From the NCBI GenBank assembly GCA_013373005.1, contig JABXIP010000071.1, forward strand, positions 1-8,951: DNA of 8,951 nucleotides. Reading direction: 5' to 3'. The position numbers and the translations under genes were made by a program. Of this stretch, positions 1 through 5,337 are shown piece after piece. The notes under the pieces are model-generated. The model was given only the letters and a program-made list of their open reading frames with translations. It ran no database searches and had not been told where the DNA came from. This DNA is from Cytophagia bacterium (GTDB lineage: Bacteria > Bacteroidota > Bacteroidia > Cytophagales > Cyclobacteriaceae). Position 1 is the stretch's first letter; every line of letters starts with the position of its first letter.

Positions 1-845
1 AAAGCCGCCACAAACAGTTCATTCTCCGGATGCTGTTTAAACTGTTCAAACTCTAACAGATAACCTTCCGGATCAATGGCCACAAAACCATCGTGAGGCC
101 CACCATCTCTTGGCTTGTAGGTGTATTTGATTTCTATTCCTTTTTGTTGAACATACTCATACCATTCCGGCAGTTGATCAGTGAGTAATGCAATGGCAGT
201 AGACTTTGGTAAATCTGCCGGGTATTCATCAGATACAGGATTGATTTGAATGAGTGCATCAACTCCAATCTGGAATCGGTTTTCACCAACTTTTGTAAGC
301 CCAAGGGTTTCTGCATAAAAGCTCAATGCCCTTTCTACATTCTCATAATACAAATGGGTTATTTGTTCCTGAACATCTAAAGAGGAATAAGCCTTGAAAT
401 CTGAATTCGCCATCAATAGCTCATTGATTCCTTGCGGGCTGTATCCTAAAAGCCTGCCCATTCTCCTGCCCAACTCAATGGGTGTACCATTACTTGCTTC
501 TACATCGGACTTCAGTAGATCGTATTGAAGCTTGCGTGCCTCATCCTTATAAATACCGAAAATGGTTTTGCCATCCGTGTAAGCTCCATCATATAATGCC
601 GTGACAGGAAAATGATCTTCCCTGAAAATTTTAAGCCCCAAAGAATCTGCAATGCTGAAGAATTCCAATTCAAGCGCATCAGCCTCTTCCGGTTCAAAAA
701 TTGGGCTTAAAGCCAAAGGTTTAGCCGTATTGCTCACCATTTCGCAATAGACTTCAAAAGCAGTGAGAGTCTTTTGTTTGTCACTTCCACACGCAACAAA
801 GAAGAAGGCGAGTAATATTGAGGCAATCTTTAAATCGATTTTCAT
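1..845 (-). CDS. Lipoprotein with C-terminal VOC (glyoxalase-like) domain, 3' end outside window
   Basis: The frame is open from an ATG at 845 to the left edge of the window, 281 codons with no stop, so the C-terminus is missing. Residues 1-19 form a lipoprotein signal peptide (KIDLKIASILLAFFFVAC) with the acylated Cys at 19, suggesting an envelope lipoprotein. Residues about 158-268 match the vicinal-oxygen-chelate fold: QITHLYYENVERALSFYAET gives the first strand and helix, and DPEGYLLEFEQF the last strand. His164 and Glu265 sit where VOC proteins carry metal ligands. Residues 20-155 are a separate region I do not recognise, containing ELGRRMGRLLGYSPQGINEL. VOC proteins include lyases, dioxygenases and resistance proteins, and substrate cannot be inferred here. 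The gene is divergent from the GH109-like gene across a 97-bp gap. The domain call is fairly sure; the function is unknown. Confidence 0.85.
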   Translation of the reverse strand, partial: MKIDLKIASILLAFFFVACGSDKQKTLTAFEVYCEMVSNTAKPLALSPIFEPEEADALELEFFSIADSLGLKIFREDHFPVTALYDGAYTDGKTIFGIYKDEARKLQYDLLKSDVEASNGTPIELGRRMGRLLGYSPQGINELLMANSDFKAYSSLDVQEQITHLYYENVERALSFYAETLGLTKVGENRFQIGVDALIQINPVSDEYPADLPKSTAIALLTDQLPEWYEYVQQKGIEIKYTYKPRDGGPHDGFVAIDPEGYLLEFEQFKQHPENELFVAA

Positions 846-868
846 CAGTAATCAAGGTTAAGGAATAC

Positions 869-876
869 CAAAAGTA
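869..876 (-). promoter_or_regulatory. Possible -7 element for the VOC lipoprotein gene
   Basis: The minus strand reads TACTTTTG, an exact match to the Bacteroidota TAnnTTTG -7 consensus, 24 bases upstream of the ATG at 845. This would give a leader of under 20 nt. No convincing TTG -33 box lies at the usual spacing, so the call is tentative. Confidence 0.35.
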
Positions 877-885
877 AGCTTCTAT

Positions 886-919
886 TTGACTTTCAGAAAA
901 AAAGGTCTGAATATGCTTG
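886..919 (+). promoter_or_regulatory. Possible promoter for the GH109-like gene
   Basis: TTG at 886-888 is followed 23 bases later by TATGCTTG at 912-919, one mismatch from the TAnnTTTG -7 consensus of Bacteroidota. The spacing is at the long end of what is accepted. The predicted transcript would start near 925, leaving a leader of about 18 nt before the ATG at 943. It lies back to back with the candidate promoter of the divergent gene. Confidence 0.3.
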
Positions 920-942
920 TTCAACCTTAAACTAGAATAGAA

Positions 943-2343
943 ATGAGCAGAATTGACAGACGGAATTTTTTAAAGAAAACCTCGCTCACCGCTGCTGCGC
1001 TTGCCACTGCCACTGCTTTCGATAGCTGTGCTGAACAAGATCAGGAAAGACCCACAGGCTCGAAATACATGGGAGATTTTGCTGCTCCTAAATTAGACAC
1101 CGTTCGAATTGCTTTGATTGGCGTTGGCGCCAGAGGAAGTGGACATGCTGCCGATTATGCCTCTTTGGAAGGCACAGAGATTGTAGCCATCAGTGACCTT
1201 TATGAGGACTGGGCTCAGCGTTCTGCCGATAGATGCAAAGAAATTGGTGAAGGTTCAAGACACCAGAACATCAAGCTTTACCATGGTGATGAAAATCTTT
1301 GGAAGCAGATGCTTACTGAAGTGAAGCCTGATGCCGTGATCATCGCCACCAATTGGAAAAACCATGCACCAATGTGTATTGAAGCGATGAAACAAGGGGC
1401 TCATGCATTTTGCGAAGTTCCTATTGCCACCACAATTGAGGAAATGTGGGCGATTGTTGATGCTTCGGAAGCTACAGGTAAACACTGTATGATGATGGAG
1501 AATGTGAATTATGGCCGAGATGAACTCATGTTCCTGAATATGGTTCGTCAAGGGGTAATTGGAGCTCTTCTGCACGGAGAGGCTTCTTACATCCATGAGC
1601 TTCGTTTCCAGATGGAAGAGCAAGAGCGTGGCACCGGTTCATGGAGAACTTATCACTATGCCAACAGAAACGGCAACCTCTACCCTACTCACGGTTTAGG
1701 TCCGGTAGCCCAGTACATGAACCTTGGCAGAACTGACGACACATTCGGAACCTTGGTTTCTTATTCCAGCCCGGCTATGGGTAGAGCCAAATATGGCAAG
1801 GAACACTATGCTGCTGACCATAAATGGAACCAATTAGACTACAAAGGTGGAGACATCAATACCTCCATCATCAAAACCCAAATGGGCAGAACGGTAATGG
1901 TGCAATGGGATGAAACCAGCCCAAGACCCTATTCTCGTTTGAACTTGATTCAAGGAACAACAGGTTGCCTAGCAGGCTTCCCTACCAGAGTTGCACTAGA
2001 AGGAGGAGTTGAAGGCTTTACTGATAGCCATCACTCTTGGGCGCAAGGAAAAGAAGCACTCGCAGCCCTGTATGAAAAGTACGATCACCCGCTATACAAA
2101 AAGCTGAATGAGAGCACCAAAAACTCCGGCCATGGAGGAATGGACGGCATTATGCGCTACCGTATTGTAGAGTGTTTGAGGAATGGACTTCCTCTAGATC
2201 AGAACCTCTATGAAGGATGTTTCTGGTCTGCTGTGGGACCAATGAGTGAGAAATCTGTAGCTGAAGGTGGTATGCCTCAGACCTTCCCAGACTTCACCCG
2301 TGGTGGCTGGAAAGAGACTAAGGCTTTGAATATTGTTAGTTAA
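943..2343 (+). CDS. Tat-exported Gfo/Idh/MocA-family protein, GH109-like (alpha-N-acetylgalactosaminidase family)
   Basis: This 466-residue protein begins with a twin-arginine signal (DRRNFLKKT, residues 5-13, then an Ala-rich stretch to about 26), so it is probably exported folded with its cofactor. The Rossmann NAD(P) site is GVGARGSGH at 60-68, followed by an acidic strand end (SDLYED). Where typical Gfo/Idh/MocA dehydrogenases have EKP, this has EVP (158-160). Together with ENVNYGRDE (186-194), SWRTYHYANRNGNLYPTHG (233-251, His250) and GHGGMDG (397-402 region), this matches GH109, whose founding member from Elizabethkingia removes terminal alpha-GalNAc through a transient NAD-dependent oxidation. 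Length is normal for GH109. The family is broad in Bacteroidota, so GalNAc as the substrate is an inference. Cys29 could be lipidated, but the preceding FDS is a poor lipobox. A small gene follows after 8 bp. Confidence 0.88.
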   Translation: MSRIDRRNFLKKTSLTAAALATATAFDSCAEQDQERPTGSKYMGDFAAPKLDTVRIALIGVGARGSGHAADYASLEGTEIVAISDLYEDWAQRSADRCKEIGEGSRHQNIKLYHGDENLWKQMLTEVKPDAVIIATNWKNHAPMCIEAMKQGAHAFCEVPIATTIEEMWAIVDASEATGKHCMMMENVNYGRDELMFLNMVRQGVIGALLHGEASYIHELRFQMEEQERGTGSWRTYHYANRNGNLYPTHGLGPVAQYMNLGRTDDTFGTLVSYSSPAMGRAKYGKEHYAADHKWNQLDYKGGDINTSIIKTQMGRTVMVQWDETSPRPYSRLNLIQGTTGCLAGFPTRVALEGGVEGFTDSHHSWAQGKEALAALYEKYDHPLYKKLNESTKNSGHGGMDGIMRYRIVECLRNGLPLDQNLYEGCFWSAVGPMSEKSVAEGGMPQTFPDFTRGGWKETKALNIVS

Positions 2344-2351
2344 TTAGAACC

Positions 2352-2741
2352 ATGTTCACCGATGATCTGACCCCAATCCTGAAAATTGCAAAAGAGGTTT
2401 CTTTTTCAGGAGAGGGCATTTCATTGGTAGAGGCGTTAAAGCGATCGAATTATTCAGAAGTTAGAAGAACCTTAACTGAGGAGCAGTTAATAACAGCTTT
2501 AAAAGCAACCCCTCATCTTGTTCAAGAATGGACAATGTATTCGGATAATAAAAGAACATCTGGTGGATATTACCTTTCCAATCTGGTAATTGGAAGTCTT
2601 CATTCAGAAGCAGACAAATACACCTTCGAGAATAATGAAGAAGCGGTAGCCAAGTTCATCATACTGGAACTAGATTATTGGTCAAACCAGCCCAAAGATT
2701 GGTTTGAAAAGATGGAAGAAAGGTTTAAGTTTTTCAAATAA
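2352..2741 (+). CDS. Small conserved-looking protein of unknown function
   Basis: This is a 129-residue soluble protein with no signal peptide or membrane segment. It is rich in acidic and aromatic residues. A central stretch, WTMYSDNKRTSGGYYL (about 60-75), is followed by a C-terminal region with ENNEEAVAKFIILELDYW. That order (W-x-x-Y-S-x-x-K-R-T-S-G-G-Y-Y, then an Ala-containing helix ending in E-L/E) resembles small uncharacterised bacterial proteins I have seen, but I cannot name a family. It starts 8 bp after the stop of the GH109-like gene on the same strand, so the two are probably co-transcribed. No catalytic motif is visible. The ATG is the first in frame after the upstream stop. 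It could be a cytoplasmic partner or simply a neighbour, and nothing in the sequence decides. Confidence 0.72.
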   Translation: MFTDDLTPILKIAKEVSFSGEGISLVEALKRSNYSEVRRTLTEEQLITALKATPHLVQEWTMYSDNKRTSGGYYLSNLVIGSLHSEADKYTFENNEEAVAKFIILELDYWSNQPKDWFEKMEERFKFFK

Positions 2742-2746
2742 CAAAG

Positions 2747-2760
2747 GCCGATCCTTCGGC
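2747..2760 (+). terminator. Short hairpin in a widespread 'TTCGGCTTCGCTCAGCATG' repeat, possible terminator
   Basis: GCCGA, TCCT loop, TCGGC form a 5-bp GC-rich stem 5 bp after the stop of the small gene. The flanking text (CCTTCGGCTTCGCTCAGCATG, through 2773) resembles a short dispersed repeat seen between genes in many Bacteroidota genomes. There is no T-run after the stem, so its role as an intrinsic terminator is uncertain. Confidence 0.35.
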
Positions 2761-2797
2761 TTCGCTCAGCATGGAAAGAATAGAATTACTCCTAACT

Positions 2798-2828
2798 TTC
2801 AGGGTTTGACTTAGAGTCAAGCCCTGAA
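2798..2828 (+). repeat. Hairpin repeat A, copy 1
   Basis: TTCAGGG-T-TTGACT, loop TAG, AGTCAA-G-CCCTGAA form a 14-bp stem with one T.G wobble and a 3-nt loop. Related copies lie at 2967-2987 (shortened stem) and 4023-4051. Copies 1 and 3 each precede a core repeat by about 25 bp, with related spacers (ATAACATTTATA versus ATTACATCTATA), so A plus core looks like one composite element of about 140 bp. Confidence 0.85.
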
Positions 2829-2853
2829 TAACATTTATATGCGCGCATCATTA

Positions 2854-2939
2854 CTAGTTCGCACTTGCAGTGCGGACATATATTATTTTGGACTTTAAGT
2901 CCATATTAAGAAAGCACTCACAGCATGTGAGCGCTAGTT
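2854..2939 (+). repeat. 86-bp three-hairpin core repeat, copy 1
   Basis: The 86-bp core begins and ends with CTAGTT and contains three successive hairpins with trinucleotide loops. The first is GTTCGCACT/TGC/AGTGCGGAC at 2857-2877 (9 bp including a T.G wobble). The second is TGGACT/TTA/AGTCCA at 2889-2903. The third is AGCACTCACA/GCA/TGTGAGCGCT at 2913-2935 (one A-C mismatch). This copy is identical over all 86 bp to the copy at 4336-4421 and differs at 6 positions from the copy at 4077-4162. All three copies have the same orientation. It is a REP/MITE-like palindromic repeat, and no coding frame runs through it. Confidence 0.92.
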
Positions 2940-2942
2940 ATA

Positions 2943-2995
2943 TATTGTTAGTTAATAATTACTAAAGGTTTGACTTAAAGTCAAGCCCTGAATTT
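2943..2995 (+). repeat. Left direct repeat flanking the 329-aa lipoprotein gene (contains hairpin A copy 2)
   Basis: This stretch aligns with 4002-4054. The first 17 bases (2943-2959) match 4002-4018 at 15 positions, and after a 1-base indel 2962-2994 matches 4022-4054 at 28 of 33 positions. It contains the A hairpin GG-T-TTGACT/TAA/AGTCAA-G-CC (2967-2987), with its outer stem eroded, and a degenerate form of the palindrome at 4003-4018. It ends 15 bp before the lipoprotein start codon, so it also forms that gene's immediate upstream region. Confidence 0.78.
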
Positions 2996-3010
2996 ACTCC
3001 CAACGAAACA

Positions 3011-4000
3011 ATGAAACACATAATACTACTTACTCTTACTGTTTTCTTATTCAGCTGTTCATCAGAACTAAAGGAAGAGTTAGCTAAAAAGAATAAGGAA
3101 ATTGAAAAACTCCAAGTAGAGCTAGAATCAAAGAATTCTCAAATTTCAATGCTTCAAAAGTCCAAAGAAGATCGAAATGAAGCCAAAGCTGACACCCCTA
3201 ATAAGAAATCCGAATTACTTCTCGATCTCTTGCTGGATGAAAGGTTTAGAGATTCTGAAGTAGAGATAAAAGAAATTGATAGCATTAGTATCATACCACT
3301 AGTAGCCTATAGAATGACTATTCGGAATAAAAACGACACAAATGCTGGTTATCAAGGTTATCAGGGAAGTGGTATACTCATCACTAACCCTCAGCTTCAG
3401 TTTAACAAGGTAGTTTGGTCCAACATGGACCTAATGAGTGATTTTCCTCCTCATACTTTCTACTTTATTGACTTTAACGGTGACGGAGAAAAAGACTTAA
3501 TCTGCTTCAGTGGATTTGAAGATGTGTTCACTACTGAATTATTCCTAAACCAATCAAAAACTGAAAATAAAAAAGTCTTTAAGCCAGTTTTCTTTAGCGA
3601 TAATTCTTACAGCTCAATTTTCGACTTTGACAAGGATGGCATTCCTGAAATACTGAATGTTTTAGACGAGCTAGAATGGTCACCAACACCTGGATATACC
3701 ATTCCAAAAAGTACCGAAGCACTAATACAGGAAGAGTATGACAATATTATTGGTGGATATGATGAGTATACTTTTCGATATGGTATGCCAGATGTATATA
3801 AGGAATTCGCTATTGACTTAATGGCAAAAGTTGAAATACTAAGGCTTTCTGGTGATTCGATGATTAACGTTTCTTCGGAGTTCCCAAACCACTTTGATTT
3901 TAGGCTTAAGGCATTAAATTCATTAGAAATTGACTCAGAAGACGTTAAACCATGGATTGAAAAACTAAAAGAAACTGCTACCAAGTACAGCCAAAAGTGA
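3011..4000 (+). CDS. Lipoprotein with N-terminal coiled coil and two calcium-loop-like motifs
   Basis: This 329-residue protein has a lipoprotein signal peptide (MKHIILLTLTVFLFSC) with Cys16 as the lipidation site. A charged heptad-like segment follows (about 18-60), probably a coiled coil. Two DxD/NxDG motifs follow: DFNGDGEKD (154-162) and DFDKDGIPE (205-213). These resemble the calcium-binding loops of FG-GAP/VCBS-type repeats, which suggests an extracytoplasmic beta-rich domain. I do not recognise the family and see no catalytic signature. The gene is solitary and looks more AT-rich than its neighbours. It lies between direct repeats (2943-2995 and 4002-4054) and, further out, composite hairpin repeats, which hints at acquisition or duplication of the locus. 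A surface-anchored binding or structural protein is the most that can be inferred. Confidence 0.85.
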   Translation: MKHIILLTLTVFLFSCSSELKEELAKKNKEIEKLQVELESKNSQISMLQKSKEDRNEAKADTPNKKSELLLDLLLDERFRDSEVEIKEIDSISIIPLVAYRMTIRNKNDTNAGYQGYQGSGILITNPQLQFNKVVWSNMDLMSDFPPHTFYFIDFNGDGEKDLICFSGFEDVFTTELFLNQSKTENKKVFKPVFFSDNSYSSIFDFDKDGIPEILNVLDELEWSPTPGYTIPKSTEALIQEEYDNIIGGYDEYTFRYGMPDVYKEFAIDLMAKVEILRLSGDSMINVSSEFPNHFDFRLKALNSLEIDSEDVKPWIEKLKETATKYSQK

Positions 4001-4001
4001 A

Positions 4002-4054
4002 TATTATTAATTAATAATCCACTCAGGGTTTGAATTGAAGTCAAGCTCTGAATT
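4002..4054 (+). repeat. Right direct repeat flanking the 329-aa lipoprotein gene (contains hairpin A copy 3)
   Basis: This partner of 2943-2995 begins two bases after the lipoprotein stop codon. It opens with a perfect 16-bp AT palindrome, ATTATTAATTAATAAT (4003-4018), and continues into hairpin A copy 3 (4023-4051; TCAGGG-T-TTGAAT, loop TGA, AGTCAA-G-CTCTGA, one A-G mismatch and two G.T wobbles). The hairpin directly after the stop could also act in transcript termination or stability. Confidence 0.78.
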
Positions 4055-4076
4055 ACATCTATACTCAACCTATTTT

Positions 4077-4162
4077 CTAGTTCGCACTTGCAGTGCGGAC
4101 ATATTTTTTTTCGGACTTTAAGTACATATGAAGAAGGCACTCACAGCATGTGAGCGCTAGTT
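4077..4162 (+). repeat. 86-bp three-hairpin core repeat, copy 2
   Basis: This copy has the same length and orientation as copy 1, with 6 substitutions in 86 bp, all in the middle third around the second hairpin. The first and third hairpins are unchanged. One substitution (C to A) breaks a pair in the second hairpin, giving GGACTTTAAGTAC. The flank to the right, TTG-nn-TGACCATC (to 4173), is shared with copy 3 but not with copy 1. Confidence 0.92.
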
Positions 4163-4174
4163 GCATGACCATCT

Positions 4175-4197
4175 CATCATCGTTTGTAACGAGGATG
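4175..4197 (+). repeat. TGT-loop hairpin E
   Basis: CATC-A-TCGTT, loop TGT, AACGA-G-GATG form a 4 bp plus 5 bp stem with one internal mismatch. It has the stem-trinucleotide-stem architecture of the core hairpins but an unrelated stem sequence. Confidence 0.65.
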
Positions 4198-4206
4198 TCA
4201 GAGAAG

Positions 4207-4221
4207 TCGATTTGTAATCGA
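4207..4221 (+). repeat. TGT-loop hairpin F
   Basis: TCGATT, loop TGT, AATCGA is a perfect 6-bp stem (extended by a G.T pair) only 9 bp after hairpin E and with the same TGT loop. Together E and F look like a further module of the same hairpin island. Confidence 0.65.
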
Positions 4222-4295
4222 TAGGCTTCGGATCTAACCAGAATCGGATTGCTTTACACAATTTTTGCTGCCGCCCGCCAACAAGCTGGTCCCTT
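4222..4295. other. Non-coding stretch, weak repeat fragments only
   Basis: No plausible gene is visible. TCGGAT occurs twice (in TTCGGATC and ATCGGATTGC). The second occurrence matches the GCGGATTGCTACG text at about 4575-4587, so it may be a decayed fragment of the repeat described at 4586-4629. Confidence 0.4.
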
Positions 4296-4296
4296 C

Positions 4297-4326
4297 CTTT
4301 TCTTTTGGAGAATTAAAAAAAAGTAA
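4297..4326 (+). repeat. AT-rich inverted repeat G, degenerate copy
   Basis: CTTTTCTTTTG-GAGAAT-TAAAAAAAAGTAA is a decayed copy of the perfect inverted repeat at 4501-4534. It has the same GAGAAT loop, but the right arm is one base shorter and has lost its internal G. It lies 9 bp before core copy 3. Confidence 0.7.
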
Positions 4327-4335
4327 AATCCTTTT

Positions 4336-4421
4336 CTAGTTCGCACTTGCAGTGCGGACATATATTATTTTGGACTTTAAGTCCATATTAAGAAAGCACT
4401 CACAGCATGTGAGCGCTAGTT
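4336..4421 (+). repeat. 86-bp three-hairpin core repeat, copy 3
   Basis: Identical at every position to the copy at 2854-2939, including the spacers between hairpins and the terminal CTAGTT direct repeats. Unlike copies 1 and 2 it has no A hairpin upstream; repeat G occupies that place. Exact identity at a distance of about 1.5 kb suggests recent duplication or gene conversion. Confidence 0.92.
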
Positions 4422-4426
4422 GAGTG

Positions 4427-4474
4427 ACCATCGATATACACTGTAACCATGAAAGACTTCGCTCTCTCGATGGT
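4427..4474 (+). repeat. Inverted repeat next to core copy 3
   Basis: ACCATCGA (4427-4434) is perfectly complementary to TCGATGGT (4467-4474) across a 32-nt interval. The left arm lies in the TGACCATC text shared with the right flank of core copy 2, where the right arm is absent. The long interval makes a functional hairpin uncertain. Confidence 0.4.
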
Positions 4475-4500
4475 TTTGATGTTGGTCGCTTTTTCTATTA

Positions 4501-4534
4501 TTACTTTTCTTTTGGAGAATCAAAAGAAAAGTAA
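4501..4534 (+). terminator. Perfect 14-bp AT-rich inverted repeat G, possible terminator or repeat
   Basis: TTACTTTTCTTTTG, loop GAGAAT, CAAAAGAAAAGTAA is a perfect 14-bp inverted repeat between the convergent lipoprotein and response-regulator genes. Such AT-rich stems are common in Bacteroidota intergenic regions. It could terminate transcription from either side, but the presence of a second, decayed copy (4297-4326) shows it is also a repeat family. Confidence 0.6.
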
Positions 4535-4585
4535 ATCGGCAAAATCAGATTCGTTAGGTATGTGCACATAACAAGCGGATTGCTA

Positions 4586-4629
4586 CGTCATAAAAGCTTG
4601 TTCCACAACTTTTATTTCTCGCAATGACG
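4586..4629. repeat. Nested palindromic repeat (CGTCAT...ATGACG), possible bidirectional terminator
   Basis: An outer stem CGTCAT (4586-4591)/ATGACG (4624-4629) encloses an inner hairpin AAAAG-C-TTGT/TCC/ACAA-CTTTT (4592-4613). The frame GGATTGCTACGTCA ... CTCGCAATGACGG resembles a dispersed intergenic repeat found in many bacterial genomes. It lies 25 bp beyond the stop codon of the response regulator and could stop transcripts from that operon. Confidence 0.55.
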
Positions 4630-4653
4630 GTACTGATAGATTTATCCTACTAT

Positions 4654-5337
4654 TCACCCCAAAGCCTTCATTACCTCCTCACGGTAACTCTGGCCAATTG
4701 AAACCAATTGGTTAGCAATCTTGATCTGATTGCCTTCAATATATTCTACTTTGGTTTTGTTGATAATGTATGATTTATGTGTTCTAAGGAATATTTGCTC
4801 TGGCAATTCAGCTAACAGGTTCTTCATAGTGGTGGTAACAATAAGCACTTTATCCTTCAAATGCACCTTTACATAATCACCCAATGCCTCGCAGAAAAGG
4901 ATATCTTCAAAAGGCGTTCGGTACATCTTCTTATCTGCCTTGAGCATGATGTAATCCTGAACAAGAGTCGAAGAACCCTGCTGCCCTAACTTCAATTTCA
5001 CTTTTTGAATAGCCTTGATAAATCGCTCAAACGCGATTGGCTTCATTAGATAGTCTACGGCATTCAGTTCAAAGCCATCCACTGCAAACTCAGAATAGGC
5101 AGTAGTAAAAATAACCTCAGGCTTATTCTCCAGTGACCTGTAGAAATTAACCCCCGAAAGCTTGGGCATATTGATGTCCAGAAATAGTAGATCTACTCCA
5201 TGCTTCTCCAGAAAGCTCATGGCTTCCAGAGCATCTTTGCACTCGCCTGCCAGTTCCAGATCGGGATGGTCTGCAACAAAGCCCTTGAGCACCTGACGGC
5301 TTAATGGTTCATCATCTACAATTAGGCATCGAATCAT
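4654..5337 (-). CDS. LytTR-family DNA-binding response regulator
   Basis: This 227-residue protein has a receiver domain at about 2-115: acidic pocket D8-D9-E10, phosphoacceptor Asp54 (LFLDINMPKLSG), Thr78/79 and Lys99 (VDYLMKP). A LytTR DNA-binding domain follows at about 125-225 (DYIMLKADKK, ILFCEALGDYVKVHL, FLRTHKSYIIN, VSIGQSYREEV). Length and architecture are standard for the LytR/AlgR class, which binds pairs of short direct repeats in promoters. Its ATG overlaps the stop of the upstream kinase gene as ATGA (5334-5337), so it is translationally coupled to that kinase, which is surely its cognate partner. All key residues are intact. The regulon cannot be read here. I see no obvious paired LytTR site upstream of the operon. 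Confidence 0.95.
   Translation of the reverse strand: MIRCLIVDDEPLSRQVLKGFVADHPDLELAGECKDALEAMSFLEKHGVDLLFLDINMPKLSGVNFYRSLENKPEVIFTTAYSEFAVDGFELNAVDYLMKPIAFERFIKAIQKVKLKLGQQGSSTLVQDYIMLKADKKMYRTPFEDILFCEALGDYVKVHLKDKVLIVTTTMKNLLAELPEQIFLRTHKSYIINKTKVEYIEGNQIKIANQLVSIGQSYREEVMKALG

Noticed and set aside
1255..1623. 122-codon minus-strand frame
   Set aside because: It lies wholly inside the GH109-like gene, whose protein motifs are clear. The antisense product is His/Phe-rich and matches nothing I recognise.
3607..4140. 177-codon minus-strand open frame antisense to the 329-aa lipoprotein
   Set aside because: It starts inside core repeat copy 2 and is Ser/Ile-rich with no recognisable domain, as expected for the shadow of a well-supported lipoprotein gene on the other strand.
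2854..4162. Integron attC sites around a gene cassette
   Set aside because: The core lacks the conserved attC end motifs (such as GTTRRRY) in the right places and no integrase is present. Only a general cassette-like arrangement remains.
2798..4421. CRISPR array
   Set aside because: The repeats are 86 bp, internally palindromic, irregularly spaced and separated by a gene. There are no uniform spacers or cas genes.
4440..4500. Short peptide starting ATG at 4449 between repeats
   Set aside because: The frame is short, hydrophobic by chance from T-rich sequence, has no promoter or conserved motif, and runs into inverted repeat G.
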